NCBI RefSeq assembly: GCF_022347685.1
Contig: NZ_JAKRGF010000001.1
Span: forward strand, 124,001-188,000
Source: Thalassobius sp. Cn5-15
GTDB lineage: Bacteria; Pseudomonadota; Alphaproteobacteria; Rhodobacterales; Rhodobacteraceae
Direction: 5' to 3'
Length of the DNA: 64,000 bases
The notes below the pieces were generated by a model. It saw nothing but the letters and a program-made list of their open reading frames with translations. It was not told the DNA's origin and searched no databases. This document shows positions 33,083 through 41,884 of this stretch, one piece after another. Position 1 is the first letter of the stretch. The number at the start of each line of letters is the position of its first letter. The translations under genes were made by a program, and so were the position numbers.

Positions 33083-34837
33083 TCACACCAGAACCGCGCC
33101 GCCGGACTGGATCACGCCCTGGGTTTCTGCATTGCCCAAGAGCATTTCGTTATGGGCCTTGCCCGATGGGATCATCGGGAAGCAGTTTTCGTGCTTCTCT
33201 ACCAGACAGTCAAAGATCACCGGCCCGTCATATTGGATCATCTCCATGATCGCGTCGTCCAGATCAGCAGGGTCGGAACACTGGATGCCCTTACAGCCAA
33301 ACGCCTCTGCCAGTTTCACGAAATCAGGCAGCGATTCCGACCAGCTGTGGCTGTAGCGTTCGCCGTGCAGCAGTTCCTGCCACTGACGCACCATGCCCAG
33401 ACGTTCATTGTTCAGGATGAATTGTTTCACCGGCAGGCGGAACTGCATTGCGGTGCCCATTTCCTGCATGTTCATCAACCACGATGCTTCGCCCGCCACG
33501 TTAATCACCAGACTGTCCTGATGCGCCATTTGCGCACCAATAGAGGCGGGGATGCCATAGCCCATGGTGCCCAGACCACCCGAGGTCATCCAGCGGTTCG
33601 GATCCTCAAACCCAAGGTATTGTGCCGCCCACATCTGGTGCTGCCCCACCTCGGTGGTGACATAGCGGTCCATGTCCTTGGTCAGCGCCTCCAGCCGTGC
33701 CAGCGCGTACTGCGGCTTGATGGTGCTGCCTTCCTGCGTGTAGGCAAGACAGTTCACCGCTTTCCAGTCCTCAATCTGTTTCATCCAAGATGCAACGGCC
33801 GCTTTGTTGGTTTTGCGACCGCGGGCTTTCCAGACCTTCAGAATGTCTTCCAGAACGTGGCCCACGTCGCCAACGATCGGAATGTCCACACGGATCACCT
33901 TGTTGATCGACGACGGATCAATATCGATGTGTGCCTTGGTCGAGTTGGGGCTGAACGCATCCAGACGGCCGGTGATCCGGTCATCAAAACGCGCACCGAC
34001 GTTGATCATCAGATCGCAGCCGTGCATCGCCATGTTGGCCTCATACAGGCCGTGCATGCCCAGCATGCCCAGCCACCCCTTACCAGACGCCGGATAGGCG
34101 CCCAGACCCATCAGCGTCGAGGTGATGGGGAAACCGGTGCCATCCACCAGTTCGCGCAGCAGCTGGCTGGCCGCCGGGCCAGAGTTGATGACGCCACCAC
34201 CGGTGTAAAATACCGGGCGCTCGGCCTTCTCGATGGCGTCCACCAGCATCTCGATTTCGGCCATGTCACCTTTCAGCTTGGGCTGATAGTGGCTGACTTC
34301 AACCTTCTGCGGCGGGGTGTATTCGCCGTCGGCAAACTGTACATCCTTCGGAATGTCGATCAGCACCGGGCCCGGACGGCCCGAGGTGGCAACATGAAAC
34401 GCCTCATGCAGGGTGCCCGACAGTTTGTCGGTGTTTTTCACCAGCCAGTTGTGCTTGGTGCAGGACCGCGTGATGCCAACAGTGTCGGCTTCTTGGAACG
34501 CGTCCGAACCAATCATGAAGGTTGGCACCTGACCCGTCAGAACCACAATCGGGATTGAATCCAGCAGCGCGTCGGTCAGGCCGGTCACCGCGTTGGTTGC
34601 ACCGGGGCCAGAGGTCACAAGGCACACGCCAGGTTTGCCGGTCGAACGCGCATAGCCTTCCGCCGCATGCACCGCGCCCTGTTCGTGACGCACGAGGACG
34701 TGCTTGATATCGTTTTGCTGAAAGATCTCATCATAAATCGGTAGCACTGCGCCCCCGGGGTATCCGAATACGACATCCACACCCTGATCTTTGAGGGCCT
34801 GGACTACCATTTTCGCTCCGGTCATCTGACGTGTCAT
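33083..34837 (-). CDS. ilvB: Acetolactate synthase large (catalytic) subunit
   Basis: A 584-residue thiamine-diphosphate enzyme that condenses two pyruvates to acetolactate, or pyruvate with 2-ketobutyrate. Catalytic Glu52 is in VRHEQGAVHAAEGYAR. The ThDP/Mg site reads AGEASWLMNMQEM, then NNERLGMVRQW; Glu replaces the usual Asp in GDAS, which is a conservative change that I think is normal in alphaproteobacteria. FAD-binding middle-domain segments are present. GGAG lies 6 nt before ATG 34837. It is preceded by a leader peptide and attenuator. Confidence 0.97.
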   Translation of the reverse strand: MTRQMTGAKMVVQALKDQGVDVVFGYPGGAVLPIYDEIFQQNDIKHVLVRHEQGAVHAAEGYARSTGKPGVCLVTSGPGATNAVTGLTDALLDSIPIVVLTGQVPTFMIGSDAFQEADTVGITRSCTKHNWLVKNTDKLSGTLHEAFHVATSGRPGPVLIDIPKDVQFADGEYTPPQKVEVSHYQPKLKGDMAEIEMLVDAIEKAERPVFYTGGGVINSGPAASQLLRELVDGTGFPITSTLMGLGAYPASGKGWLGMLGMHGLYEANMAMHGCDLMINVGARFDDRITGRLDAFSPNSTKAHIDIDPSSINKVIRVDIPIVGDVGHVLEDILKVWKARGRKTNKAAVASWMKQIEDWKAVNCLAYTQEGSTIKPQYALARLEALTKDMDRYVTTEVGQHQMWAAQYLGFEDPNRWMTSGGLGTMGYGIPASIGAQMAHQDSLVINVAGEASWLMNMQEMGTAMQFRLPVKQFILNNERLGMVRQWQELLHGERYSHSWSESLPDFVKLAEAFGCKGIQCSDPADLDDAIMEMIQYDGPVIFDCLVEKHENCFPMIPSGKAHNEMLLGNAETQGVIQSGGAVLV

Positions 34838-34877
34838 GTTTTTGCTCCGTTTACGACGTCAACTTTACAGCTGCCAA

Positions 34878-34948
34878 GAAAAAGCCCCCGACTTTCGTTC
34901 GGGGGCGCATGGGGTTTCCTTATGGTGTCCGTTACCGGCCCATGCGCC
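34878..34948 (-). promoter_or_regulatory. ilvBN transcription attenuator (terminator/antiterminator)
   Basis: The terminator stem is GCCCCCGA/TCGGGGGC (34899-34906 with 34884-34891), followed on the minus strand by U5 (A-run 34879-34883). The alternative antiterminator stem is a perfect 10-bp GGCGCATGGG/CCCATGCGCC (34948-34939 with 34913-34904). Its 3' arm shares three bases with the terminator, so the two compete. The antiterminator 5' arm lies inside codons 11-14 of the leader peptide, which is the standard arrangement for ribosome-mediated attenuation. Confidence 0.88.
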
Positions 34949-34979
34949 AATGTTCTACAATGACCACTAGGGTGTTCAT
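34932..34979 (-). CDS. ilv leader peptide (15 residues, Leu-Val-Val-Ile-Val run)
   Basis: The ORF reads MNTLVVIVEHWRMGR and stops with TAA. Codons 4-8 are Leu, Val, Val, Ile, Val, exactly the three end products of the pathway. An AAAGG ribosome site (34990-34994) is about 10 nt upstream. Shortage of any of these charged tRNAs would stall the ribosome there and leave the antiterminator arm (34939-34948) free to pair. With ample tRNA the ribosome covers that arm and the terminator forms. The peptide itself probably has no further job. Confidence 0.88.
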   Translation of the reverse strand: MNTLVVIVEHWRMGR

Positions 34980-35010
34980 GTTGAAATGACCTTTCTTGGT
35001 GCTTGGCATG

Positions 35011-35039
35011 GTTTTATTGGCCTGCTGAGGGGGCGTCAA
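35011..35039 (-). promoter_or_regulatory. Candidate ilvBN promoter
   Basis: On the minus strand TTGACG (35034-35039) and TAAAAC (35011-35016) are separated by exactly 17 nt, matching 5 of 6 and 4 of 6 consensus bases. A start near 35004 would give a leader RNA of about 120 nt to the attenuator. Confidence 0.6.
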
Positions 35040-35424
35040 CCGTTAAAGAAACGTAAAACGCCCGTTTTTGGGCGAAATTCTTTGCGATAGTTGCGCTGTA
35101 TGGGTTGTGATGTGAAATTTTCGGAAAAAATCGTAGTGACGTTGGGTGTTTTCCGCCAAATCTCCTTCGAAAATAACGACGCAGCAGGTCGGGGATGGGG
35201 GCAGCGTCGGTGAACGGTGATGGGGATCGGCTGATCCGCTGGCCTTGGTTAACAGGTGCGCCGTTGTCGCTGCGGGGCTGGATGATACCCTCCTGATCAC
35301 TGGCAGCAGAGCGCACGAGCGCTTGCTCCATTCCTGTGCGGCAATCCACCCTGCGCACGCTGCCCTAGCAGCTTGTTCACTTCTGCCTGCCAGTCTCCCC
35401 CCACGGTAAGGGGACAGACAGCAG
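35040..35424 (+). promoter_or_regulatory. Upstream region of the GTA cluster
   Basis: About 385 nt without a credible gene, between the ilv promoter and GTA g1. It must contain the GTA promoter, which in Rhodobacter capsulatus is switched on by GafA under indirect CtrA control. I see no full CtrA box (TTAA-N7-TTAA) here. An AAGGGG ribosome site precedes g1 at about 35408. Confidence 0.4.
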
Positions 35425-35775
35425 ATGAACCAAGCCAACACAGACCAGACCGCGCCGCAGGTGGACAGCCCGCTTGATGCGCAACTCGCCGAGGTGGCCA
35501 CGACATTGGCCGACCTCAAGGATGACATGAAAGCGATGCAATACCGCATTCGCCTCGATGATGACGGGGCGGTGCGGGACAACCTGCGCCTGATCAGTGA
35601 TCTGCGCAACTGGTTGAAAATCGCCTTTGAGCTGGAGGCAAAATTCCATGACCGAGAACACACACGCGCCGGACAGGCAGCCGCCTACAGCGTCGATTTC
35701 GACCACGCCCGCGATCAGATCCGCTGCCGGTTGGATCGGTTGCGCCGATGCGGCCCTGCAAAACGCCTTCCTTGA
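35425..35775 (+). CDS. GTA g1, small terminase (TerS-like) protein
   Basis: A 116-residue mostly helical protein (LAEVATTLADLKDDMKAMQYRIR and DLRNWLKIAFELEAKF) at the position of RcGTA g1, whose product is the small terminase. GTA TerS proteins have lost sequence-specific cos/pac recognition, so host DNA is packaged almost at random. The last 128 nt overlap the terminase large subunit gene in another frame; the C-terminal helix DHARDQIRCRLDRLRR still looks like a real protein segment. It is the first gene of the cluster. Confidence 0.82.
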   Translation: MNQANTDQTAPQVDSPLDAQLAEVATTLADLKDDMKAMQYRIRLDDDGAVRDNLRLISDLRNWLKIAFELEAKFHDREHTRAGQAAAYSVDFDHARDQIRCRLDRLRRCGPAKRLP

Positions 35776-37057
35776 TGAGCTGAGCGAGGAAGAAATCCTC
35801 GCATTGCCCTATCTGTTTGAGTTCTGGGCGCTGGATCATCAGCTGCCGCCTGCGGGTGACTGGCGCGCGTGGGTGATCCTGGGGGGGCGCGGCGCGGGCA
35901 AGACACGCGCTGGTGCCGAATGGGTGCGCGCACAGGTCGAAGGGGCGCGGCCTTTGGACAAGGGGCGCTGTCAGCGCCTCGCCATCGTGGGCGAAACACT
36001 GGATCAGGCACGCGAAGTGATGGTCTTTGGCGACAGCGGCATCCTGGCCTGTTCACCTCCCGATCGCCGCCCCGACTGGATCGCCAGCCGCCGCCTGTTG
36101 CGCTGGCCAAATGGGGCGGAGGCGCAGATTTTCTCTGCCCATGATCCTGAATCCCTCCGTGGCCCGCAGTTTGACGGCGCTTGGGTCGATGAGCTGGCCA
36201 AATGGCCGAAGGCGCAGGACACATGGGACATGCTGCAATTTTGCCTGCGTCTGGGCGATCAGCCGCAGGTGTGCGTCACCACGACGCCGCGCAATGTGCC
36301 GGTGCTAAAGGACCTCTTGCGCCGCGATAGCACCGTTGTCACCCACGCCGCCACCTCGGCCAACCGCGCCAATCTGGCCGACAGTTTCCTGGAGGAGGTA
36401 GAGGCACGCTATGCAGGCACCCGTCTGGGCCGTCAGGAACTGGCCGGCGAGCTGCTGGAGGAGGAAGAGGGCGCGCTGTGGTCCATCGGGGGGCTTGAAC
36501 GGCTGCAGGTCGAACAGGTGCCGGATCTGGACCGCATTGTCGTTGCCGTTGATCCGGCAGTGACCGCCACCGATCGTTCGGACACCTGCGGGATCATCGT
36601 GGTCGGCGCGGTGCTGCGTGGGCCTGTACAGGACTGGCGCGCTTATGTGCTCGATGACGCGAGCTGCCCCGCCGCCAGCCCCAGCGAATGGGCCGGCCAA
36701 GCGGTGGCGATGATGCGCAATTGGGACGCCGACCGTCTGGTGGCAGAGGTCAATCAGGGCGGCGATCTGGTGGAAAGCGTTGTGCGTCAGATCGACCCCA
36801 GCGTGCCGTTCACCAAATGCCACGCCAGCCGGTCAAAAGCGGCCCGCGCTGAACCGGTAGCTGCTCTTTATGAACAGGGACGGGTGTTTCATGCCCGCGG
36901 CCTTGGCCTGTTGGAGGATCAGATGTGCGCCATGACCACCCGTGGCTACATGGGCGCGGGCAGTCCTGACCGCGTCGATGCGCTGGTCTGGGCACTGACG
37001 CATCTGCTGCTGGAGCCGTTGCGCAATCAGCGTCAGCCGCAGCTGCGTGCGCTCTAG
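35648..37057 (+). CDS. GTA g2, terminase large subunit
   Basis: A 469-residue packaging motor. The N-terminal ATPase has Walker A GGRGAGKT (residues 79-86) and Walker B-like FDGAWVDE (about 180). The C-terminal RNase H-like nuclease has VVAVDPAVTATDRSD (about 300) and a terminal SPDRVDALVWALTHLL motif. It fills heads with about a headful of host DNA. ATG 35648 is supported by GGAGG 9 nt upstream. Its first 128 nt overlap g1. Confidence 0.95.
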   Translation: MTENTHAPDRQPPTASISTTPAIRSAAGWIGCADAALQNAFLDELSEEEILALPYLFEFWALDHQLPPAGDWRAWVILGGRGAGKTRAGAEWVRAQVEGARPLDKGRCQRLAIVGETLDQAREVMVFGDSGILACSPPDRRPDWIASRRLLRWPNGAEAQIFSAHDPESLRGPQFDGAWVDELAKWPKAQDTWDMLQFCLRLGDQPQVCVTTTPRNVPVLKDLLRRDSTVVTHAATSANRANLADSFLEEVEARYAGTRLGRQELAGELLEEEEGALWSIGGLERLQVEQVPDLDRIVVAVDPAVTATDRSDTCGIIVVGAVLRGPVQDWRAYVLDDASCPAASPSEWAGQAVAMMRNWDADRLVAEVNQGGDLVESVVRQIDPSVPFTKCHASRSKAARAEPVAALYEQGRVFHARGLGLLEDQMCAMTTRGYMGAGSPDRVDALVWALTHLLLEPLRNQRQPQLRAL

Positions 37058-37152
37058 TGAACGGTTGTTAACCAATTGCCCGCACATTGATCCCAACAGC
37101 GAAACGCACATCCGAAACACACCAAACAAGCCGACCCGCAGGAGCGATGATC

Positions 37153-38424
37153 ATGGTCTTTTCCTTCTTTAAATCCACCGCATCTGCCCCCGCAGCGGGC
37201 CCCGTTCCGACAACAGCACCCCAAACCCGCGCCGCACCCGTGCCGCATGTGAAGGCCAGCGCCGCAGGCCGTCTGATGGCTCCCCAAGGGCAAGTCCGCA
37301 CGTCCCCCCGTGCCACGTGGAGTGCCCGCGACGGCGCGACGCTGGCCCGCAACGGATTTCAGGGTAATCCGGTCGGCTTTCGCTGTGTGAAGCTGATTGC
37401 CGAGGCCGCGGCCTCACTGCCGCTGATTCTGCAGGACCGCAAGCAACGCTTTGAGGTGCACGAATTGCTGACCCTCCTGCGCCGCCCCAATCCCGTGCAG
37501 GGCAAGGCGGAGTTGCTGGAAGCGCTTTATGCGCAGATCCTTCTCAGTGGTGACGGCTATCTGGAACTGGTTAGCCGTGATGGCAGCCCGGTAGAGCTCT
37601 ATGTTTTGCGCTCTGACCGCATGGCGTTGGTGCCCGGCGCCGATGGCTGGCCTTTGGCTTACGACTACAGCGTTAACGGGCGCAAACACCGTTTTGATAT
37701 GCAGGGCGAGGTGCCGCCGATCTGTCACATCCGCACCTTTCATCCGCTGGATGATCATTACGGCATGTCGCCGCTGCAGGCTGCCGGGCAGGCGCTGGAT
37801 GTGCATAATTCCGCCTCGCGCTGGTCAAAGGCGCTGCTCGACAATGCTGCGCGGCCTTCCGGGGCCTTGGTCTATCAGGGTGTCGACGGGCAGGGCGGCC
37901 TCAGCCCCGATCAATATGACCGGCTGCAATCGGAAATGGCCACCTACCATCAGGGCGCGGGCAATGCAGGCCGGCCGATGCTGCTCGAAGGGGGGCTGGA
38001 TTGGAAACCAATGGGCCTGTCGCCCTCGGATATGGAATTTCAGAAGACGAAAGACAGCGCCGCCCGTGAAATCGCGCTGGCCTTCGGGGTGCCGCCGATG
38101 CTCTTGGGCATTCCGGGCGATGCCACTTACGCGAATTATCAAGAGGCCAACCGCGCGTTTTACCGCCTGACTGTGCTGCCCTTGGTGCAGAAGGTCTGCG
38201 GTCGGCTGGCGACCTTTCTCGGTCAGCACAGCGACGTGGCGCTGGATCTCCGTGTGGATTTGGATCAGGTGCCAGCTCTTGCCGGTGAACGGGATGCACA
38301 ATGGCAACGGGTCAACGACGCAGCGTTTCTGAGTGACGCAGAAAAACGCCGCCTTCTGGGGCTGCCGGAATTGGGCGTGGCCGAGGGGGCTGCGCCGGAC
38401 AAACCCGCCGGACAAACGCCATGA
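37153..38424 (+). CDS. GTA g3, portal protein (HK97 family)
   Basis: A 423-residue portal protein. It has the N-terminal ARNGFQGNPVGFRCVKLIAEAAASLPL and the central LLSGDGYLEL and PLDDHYGMSPLQAAGQALDVH segments. The C-terminal PPMLLGIPGDATYANYQEANRAFYR is typical of HK97-type portals. Portals form the dodecameric DNA channel at one head vertex. ATG 37153 has GGAG 8 nt upstream; an earlier ATG at 37147 is too close. Its stop overlaps g3.5 by 4 nt. Confidence 0.95.
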   Translation: MVFSFFKSTASAPAAGPVPTTAPQTRAAPVPHVKASAAGRLMAPQGQVRTSPRATWSARDGATLARNGFQGNPVGFRCVKLIAEAAASLPLILQDRKQRFEVHELLTLLRRPNPVQGKAELLEALYAQILLSGDGYLELVSRDGSPVELYVLRSDRMALVPGADGWPLAYDYSVNGRKHRFDMQGEVPPICHIRTFHPLDDHYGMSPLQAAGQALDVHNSASRWSKALLDNAARPSGALVYQGVDGQGGLSPDQYDRLQSEMATYHQGAGNAGRPMLLEGGLDWKPMGLSPSDMEFQKTKDSAAREIALAFGVPPMLLGIPGDATYANYQEANRAFYRLTVLPLVQKVCGRLATFLGQHSDVALDLRVDLDQVPALAGERDAQWQRVNDAAFLSDAEKRRLLGLPELGVAEGAAPDKPAGQTP

Positions 38425-38642
38425 GCAATGAGCGCCGCTTTGAACCGTTTGAATGCGCGCCGGGCTTGCGGCTGGAGGCGCATGAGGCGCTCACCGAGTT
38501 GCACGTGACCGCGTTGCAGGATCGTCTGACCCGCCTGGAGGCGGCAATGGAACGGCTGGAACGCCGGTTGTGGCTCACCGTCTACGGTGTTGTGGCAATG
38601 ATATTGGCCGAAGCGGCGCAATCGCTTCTGGGCCTCAACTGA
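38421..38642 (+). CDS. GTA g3.5, head-formation protein (rcc01685 family)
   Basis: A 73-residue protein with a helical, probably coiled-coil middle (ALQDRLTRLEAAMERLERRL) and a hydrophobic C-terminal helix (VYGVVAMILAEAAQSLLGL) that may be membrane-inserted. It occupies the place of RcGTA rcc01685, needed for head formation. It starts within the portal stop codon (ATGA) and lies 15 nt before the protease gene. Confidence 0.85.
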   Translation: MSNERRFEPFECAPGLRLEAHEALTELHVTALQDRLTRLEAAMERLERRLWLTVYGVVAMILAEAAQSLLGLN

Positions 38643-38657
38643 AAGGGGATGATAAAA

Positions 38658-39197
38658 ATGCTGGAACATAAATTTACGCAACATAGTAACACCTTAGTGG
38701 TCGAAGATGAGGGCGTGATCAGCGGCTATGCCAGCCTGTTTGATCATGCCGATCAGGGGGGTGATCTGGTGCGCCCAGGCGCATTTGCCGCGTCGCTCAA
38801 ACGGCTGGCTGCGGCGGGCAGTGCGGTCAAAATGCTTTGGCAGCACGATCCCGCCCAACCCATCGGAATTTGGGACGACATCCGCGAGGACGCCCGCGGC
38901 CTATGGGTCAAGGGACGGCTGTTGCCCGGCGTTGCCCGCGCCCGTGAGGCACAAGCCTTGATCGCGGCGGGCGCCATTGACGGGCTGTCGATCGGCTACC
39001 GCACCGAACGCGCCAGCAAGGCCGCAGATGGCACCCGTCACCTGCAACAGCTTGACCTTTGGGAAGTGTCGCTGGTGACCTTCCCGATGCTGCCCACCGC
39101 CCGTCTGAACCTGACCGGCAAGGGCCGCGACCCCGATACACTCGCTATGCTCTGCACCGCGCTGCGACAGGCTGGGGCAGAGATGCACCCCGACTAA
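38658..39197 (+). CDS. GTA g4, prohead protease (HK97 S78 family)
   Basis: A 179-residue protease that matures the capsid. HK97-protease motifs are visible: GYASLFDHADQGGDLVRPGAF, KMLWQHDPAQPIG (catalytic His about residue 60), GLSIGYR (Ser about 108) and LDLWEVSLVTFPM. ATG 38658 is chosen because AAAGGGG then sits 9 nt away; ATG 38649 would directly abut it. Confidence 0.94.
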   Translation: MLEHKFTQHSNTLVVEDEGVISGYASLFDHADQGGDLVRPGAFAASLKRLAAAGSAVKMLWQHDPAQPIGIWDDIREDARGLWVKGRLLPGVARAREAQALIAAGAIDGLSIGYRTERASKAADGTRHLQQLDLWEVSLVTFPMLPTARLNLTGKGRDPDTLAMLCTALRQAGAEMHPD

Positions 39198-39233
39198 AAG
39201 ACACCAAACCGACACCGCAGAAAGGATGATCAG

Positions 39234-40436
39234 ATGACCGAGGCCCCCCCTCGGACCGGCGTAGCTATGCCGCCGGTTCAGACAGAACCCCACCCCGAAC
39301 TCCAGACCAATGTCAAAGCGGCAATGGCTGAATTTATGAACGGTTTCAGCGCTTTCCGCGCTGATGTTGAGAAACGTTTTGCTCGTCAGGAACAACGCAT
39401 GAAACAGACAGAACAAAAATCCCACAACCCCACACGTCCTCACCTCAGCGCCGCGATGACACCTGAGGTGCCGCATCAGAAAGCCTTCAACGCTTACCTG
39501 CGTTTCGGTGATGACGATGGCTTGCGCGGACTGGAACTGGAGGGCAAGGCGCTTTCCACTGCGGTCAACAGCGACGGCGGCTATCTGGTCGACCCCGTCA
39601 CTTCGGATAGTGTGCAATCGGTGCTGTCCGGCGCCGCTTCGATCCGCCAGATCGCCAATGTGGTGACTGTGGAGGCCACCTCTTACGACGTGCTGGTTGA
39701 TCATGGCGAATTGGGTCACGGCTGGGCCAATGAGGTGGACGCCACATCTGAGACCACAACGCCGACGATCGACCGTATCGCCATCCCGCTGCACGAGCTG
39801 TCTGCTCTGCCAAAAGCCAGCCAGCGCCTGCTGGATGACGCGGCCTTTGATATCGAAGGCTGGTTGGCCGGCCGTATTGGCGAAAAATTTGCCCGCGCCG
39901 AGGCTGCGGCCTTCGTCAGCGGGGATGGCATCGACAAACCCACTGGTTTCCTTACCCATGCGACGGCGCATAACGACAGCTGGACCTGGGGCGGTCTGGG
40001 CTATGTGAATTCAGGCTCCGAGAGCGGCTTTAGCGGGCCGGAGGTGCTGATTGATCTGGTCTATGCCCTTGGTGCTGAATACCGCGCGGGTGCCAGTTTT
40101 GTGATGAACTCGCAAACCGCAGGCATGGTGCGCAAATTGAAGGACGCCGATGGCCGCTTCTTGTGGTCGGATGGTCTGGCAGCGGGTGAACCTGCGCGCC
40201 TGTTGGGCTATCCGGTGGTGATTGCCGAGGACATGCCAGACATCGCCGCAAACAGCTACGCGATTGCCTTTGGCAACTTTGGTGTTGGCTATACCGTGGC
40301 GGAACGCCCCGATCTGCGCATTCTGCGCGATCCTTTCAGCGCCAAGCCGCATGTGCTGTTTTATGCCACCAAACGGGTGGGCGGCGATGTCAGCGACTTT
40401 GCCGCGATCAAGCTGCTGCGCTTCTCCAACAGCTAA
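39234..40436 (+). CDS. GTA g5, major capsid protein (HK97 fold)
   Basis: A 400-residue precursor. The first 100 or so residues are a helical scaffolding delta domain (MAEFMNGFSAFRADVEKRFARQEQRM), which the g4 protease should remove near LEGKALSTAV (about residue 105). The mature part has the family segments SDGGYLVDPVTSDSV, ELSALPKASQRLLDDA, FVSGDGIDKPTGFL and FVMNSQTAGMVRKLKDADGRFLW. The cleavage site is inferred from HK97/RcGTA homology. AAGGATGATCAG precedes the ATG. Confidence 0.96.
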   Translation: MTEAPPRTGVAMPPVQTEPHPELQTNVKAAMAEFMNGFSAFRADVEKRFARQEQRMKQTEQKSHNPTRPHLSAAMTPEVPHQKAFNAYLRFGDDDGLRGLELEGKALSTAVNSDGGYLVDPVTSDSVQSVLSGAASIRQIANVVTVEATSYDVLVDHGELGHGWANEVDATSETTTPTIDRIAIPLHELSALPKASQRLLDDAAFDIEGWLAGRIGEKFARAEAAAFVSGDGIDKPTGFLTHATAHNDSWTWGGLGYVNSGSESGFSGPEVLIDLVYALGAEYRAGASFVMNSQTAGMVRKLKDADGRFLWSDGLAAGEPARLLGYPVVIAEDMPDIAANSYAIAFGNFGVGYTVAERPDLRILRDPFSAKPHVLFYATKRVGGDVSDFAAIKLLRFSNS

Positions 40437-40519
40437 GGCGCACAGTTGACCGTTTGCGCGGCCCCATGTCTGGGCCGCGCCCTAAACCCAACACCCAACC
40501 AACAGCGGAGAGCACCAAG

Positions 40520-41122
40520 ATGCTGCACACCATGACGCTGCAAGACATCACCCCCGTCGCGCCCGAAGCCCTGCCGATGGCAGAGCTGCGCGATCATCTG
40601 CGGCTGGGCAGTGGCTTTGCCACCTCGGACCTGCAGGACGATCTGTTGATAGGGTTCCTGCGCGCTGCATTGGCCGCGATTGAGGCCCGCACCGGCAAGG
40701 CCATACTGACCCGAATGGTTCAGCTGCGCCTCAGCACATGGGGCGATCCCTGTCAGCAGGCGTTGCCGCTGGCGCCTGTGCAATCTGTTGCCCGCCTGAC
40801 GCTGACGGATCCCGACGGTGACGCAGAGGAGGTGGATCCGTCGCGCTATCACCTGATTGCCGACAGTCACCGCCCCCGCCTGATTCCACGCGGTTCCACC
40901 CTGCCGCTGATCCCCGCAGGCGGCGAGGCAGAGGTTCAGCTGAGCGTCGGCTTTGGCGACTGGCAGGCGGTGCCACCGGATCTGGCGCAGGCGGTGCTGA
41001 TGCTGGCGGCGCATTATTATGAATACCGCGATGACATCGGCCTCAGTTCTGGCTGCATGCCCTTTGGCGTCACCGCTTTGATCGAACGACACCGTGACCT
41101 GCGGATTGGCGGTGCGTCATGA
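40520..41122 (+). CDS. GTA g6, head-tail adaptor (gp6-like)
   Basis: A 200-residue protein with an N-terminal helical part (ELRDHLRLGSGFATSDLQDDLLIGFLRAALAAIEARTGKA) of the gp6/HK97 head-tail connector type and a C-terminal AVLMLAAHYYEYRDDIG. It forms the ring under the portal. ATG 40520 follows a GGAG site at about 40506. It overlaps g7 by 4 nt (ATGA). Confidence 0.88.
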   Translation: MLHTMTLQDITPVAPEALPMAELRDHLRLGSGFATSDLQDDLLIGFLRAALAAIEARTGKAILTRMVQLRLSTWGDPCQQALPLAPVQSVARLTLTDPDGDAEEVDPSRYHLIADSHRPRLIPRGSTLPLIPAGGEAEVQLSVGFGDWQAVPPDLAQAVLMLAAHYYEYRDDIGLSSGCMPFGVTALIERHRDLRIGGAS

Positions 41123-41460
41123 AGCGCACTGTGAAGCCGCCGCCTCACCGGAACCGCCAGCTGATCCTTGAGGCACCTCTTCAAACCGCTGATGGTGCAG
41201 GGGGATTTATCACCACATGGCAGGCCCTTGGCGTCTTGTGGGGGGCAGTTGCGCTGCGCTCTGGCCGCGAGGGCGCGGGCCTGTCGCAGACCCGCCTGCG
41301 CATCACGCTCAGGGCCGCGCCGGTGGGATCCGCGATGCGTCCCGCCCCGAACCAACGCCTGCGTGAAGGTACGCGCCTCTACCTCATTGACAGCGTGCAT
41401 GAAAGCGACGCTGGCGCACGCTACCTCACCTGCCTGGCTCATGAAGAGGTGGTGACATGA
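41119..41460 (+). CDS. GTA g7, head closure / stopper protein
   Basis: A 113-residue beta-rich protein of the SPP1 gp16 / HK97 gp10 head-closure type (LEAPLQTADGAGGFITTWQALGVLWGAVALRSGREG, AGARYLTCLAHEEV). It seals the DNA channel until the tail docks. It starts inside the g6 stop codon and overlaps g8 by 4 nt. Confidence 0.85.
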   Translation: MKRTVKPPPHRNRQLILEAPLQTADGAGGFITTWQALGVLWGAVALRSGREGAGLSQTRLRITLRAAPVGSAMRPAPNQRLREGTRLYLIDSVHESDAGARYLTCLAHEEVVT

Positions 41461-41864
41461 CCTATGCCCTCGCTGCGGCGCTGCAACAGGCGGTTTTTGA
41501 TCGTCTCAGCAATGATGCAGACCTGCTGACACTGGTGGATGGTGTCTATGACGCGCTGCCCGCAGGCACGGCGCCGGATCGTTACGTGCAGATCGGGGCT
41601 GAGAAGGTCACGCCCCGCTCAGACAAAAGCGGCACCGGCGCACGGCATGAGCTGCAACTGCTGATCGTCGGGCAGGATACAGGCTTTCTGCCCGTCAAAC
41701 TGGCGGCGGTGCGCATCAGTGATCTGTTGCAGGACACGCCCCTGTCGCTCACCCGTGGTCACCTGCTGCGGCTGTGGTTCCTAAGCGCAGAGGCGCGCCG
41801 TGATCGCAGCGACAACAGTCGTCAAATCATCCTGCGTTTTGCTGCGCAAACCTATGATGAATAA
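41457..41864 (+). CDS. GTA g8, tail terminator (DUF3168)
   Basis: A 135-residue protein (LAAALQQAVFDRLSNDADLLTLVDGVYDALPAG, RYVQIGAEKVTPRSDKS, HELQLLIV) matching DUF3168, the tail terminator family that caps the tail tube at its head end. It is coupled to g7 by an ATGA overlap and followed after 20 nt by g9. Confidence 0.88.
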   Translation: MTYALAAALQQAVFDRLSNDADLLTLVDGVYDALPAGTAPDRYVQIGAEKVTPRSDKSGTGARHELQLLIVGQDTGFLPVKLAAVRISDLLQDTPLSLTRGHLLRLWFLSAEARRDRSDNSRQIILRFAAQTYDE

Positions 41865-41884
41865 CATTAAAAAGGAGTGTCGCT

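Noticed and set aside
33023-34558. A 511-codon open frame opposite ilvB
   Set aside because: It is low-complexity and His/Arg-rich, fully antisense to a certain enzyme gene, with no ribosome site.
33083-34837. Glu in place of Asp in the ThDP motif of IlvB as a sign of inactivation
   Set aside because: The rest of the active site is intact and the change is conservative; I believe it is the usual form in this lineage.
35040-35424. CtrA box driving the GTA operon
   Set aside because: No TTAA-N7-TTAA pair is found; single TTAA strings are not enough.
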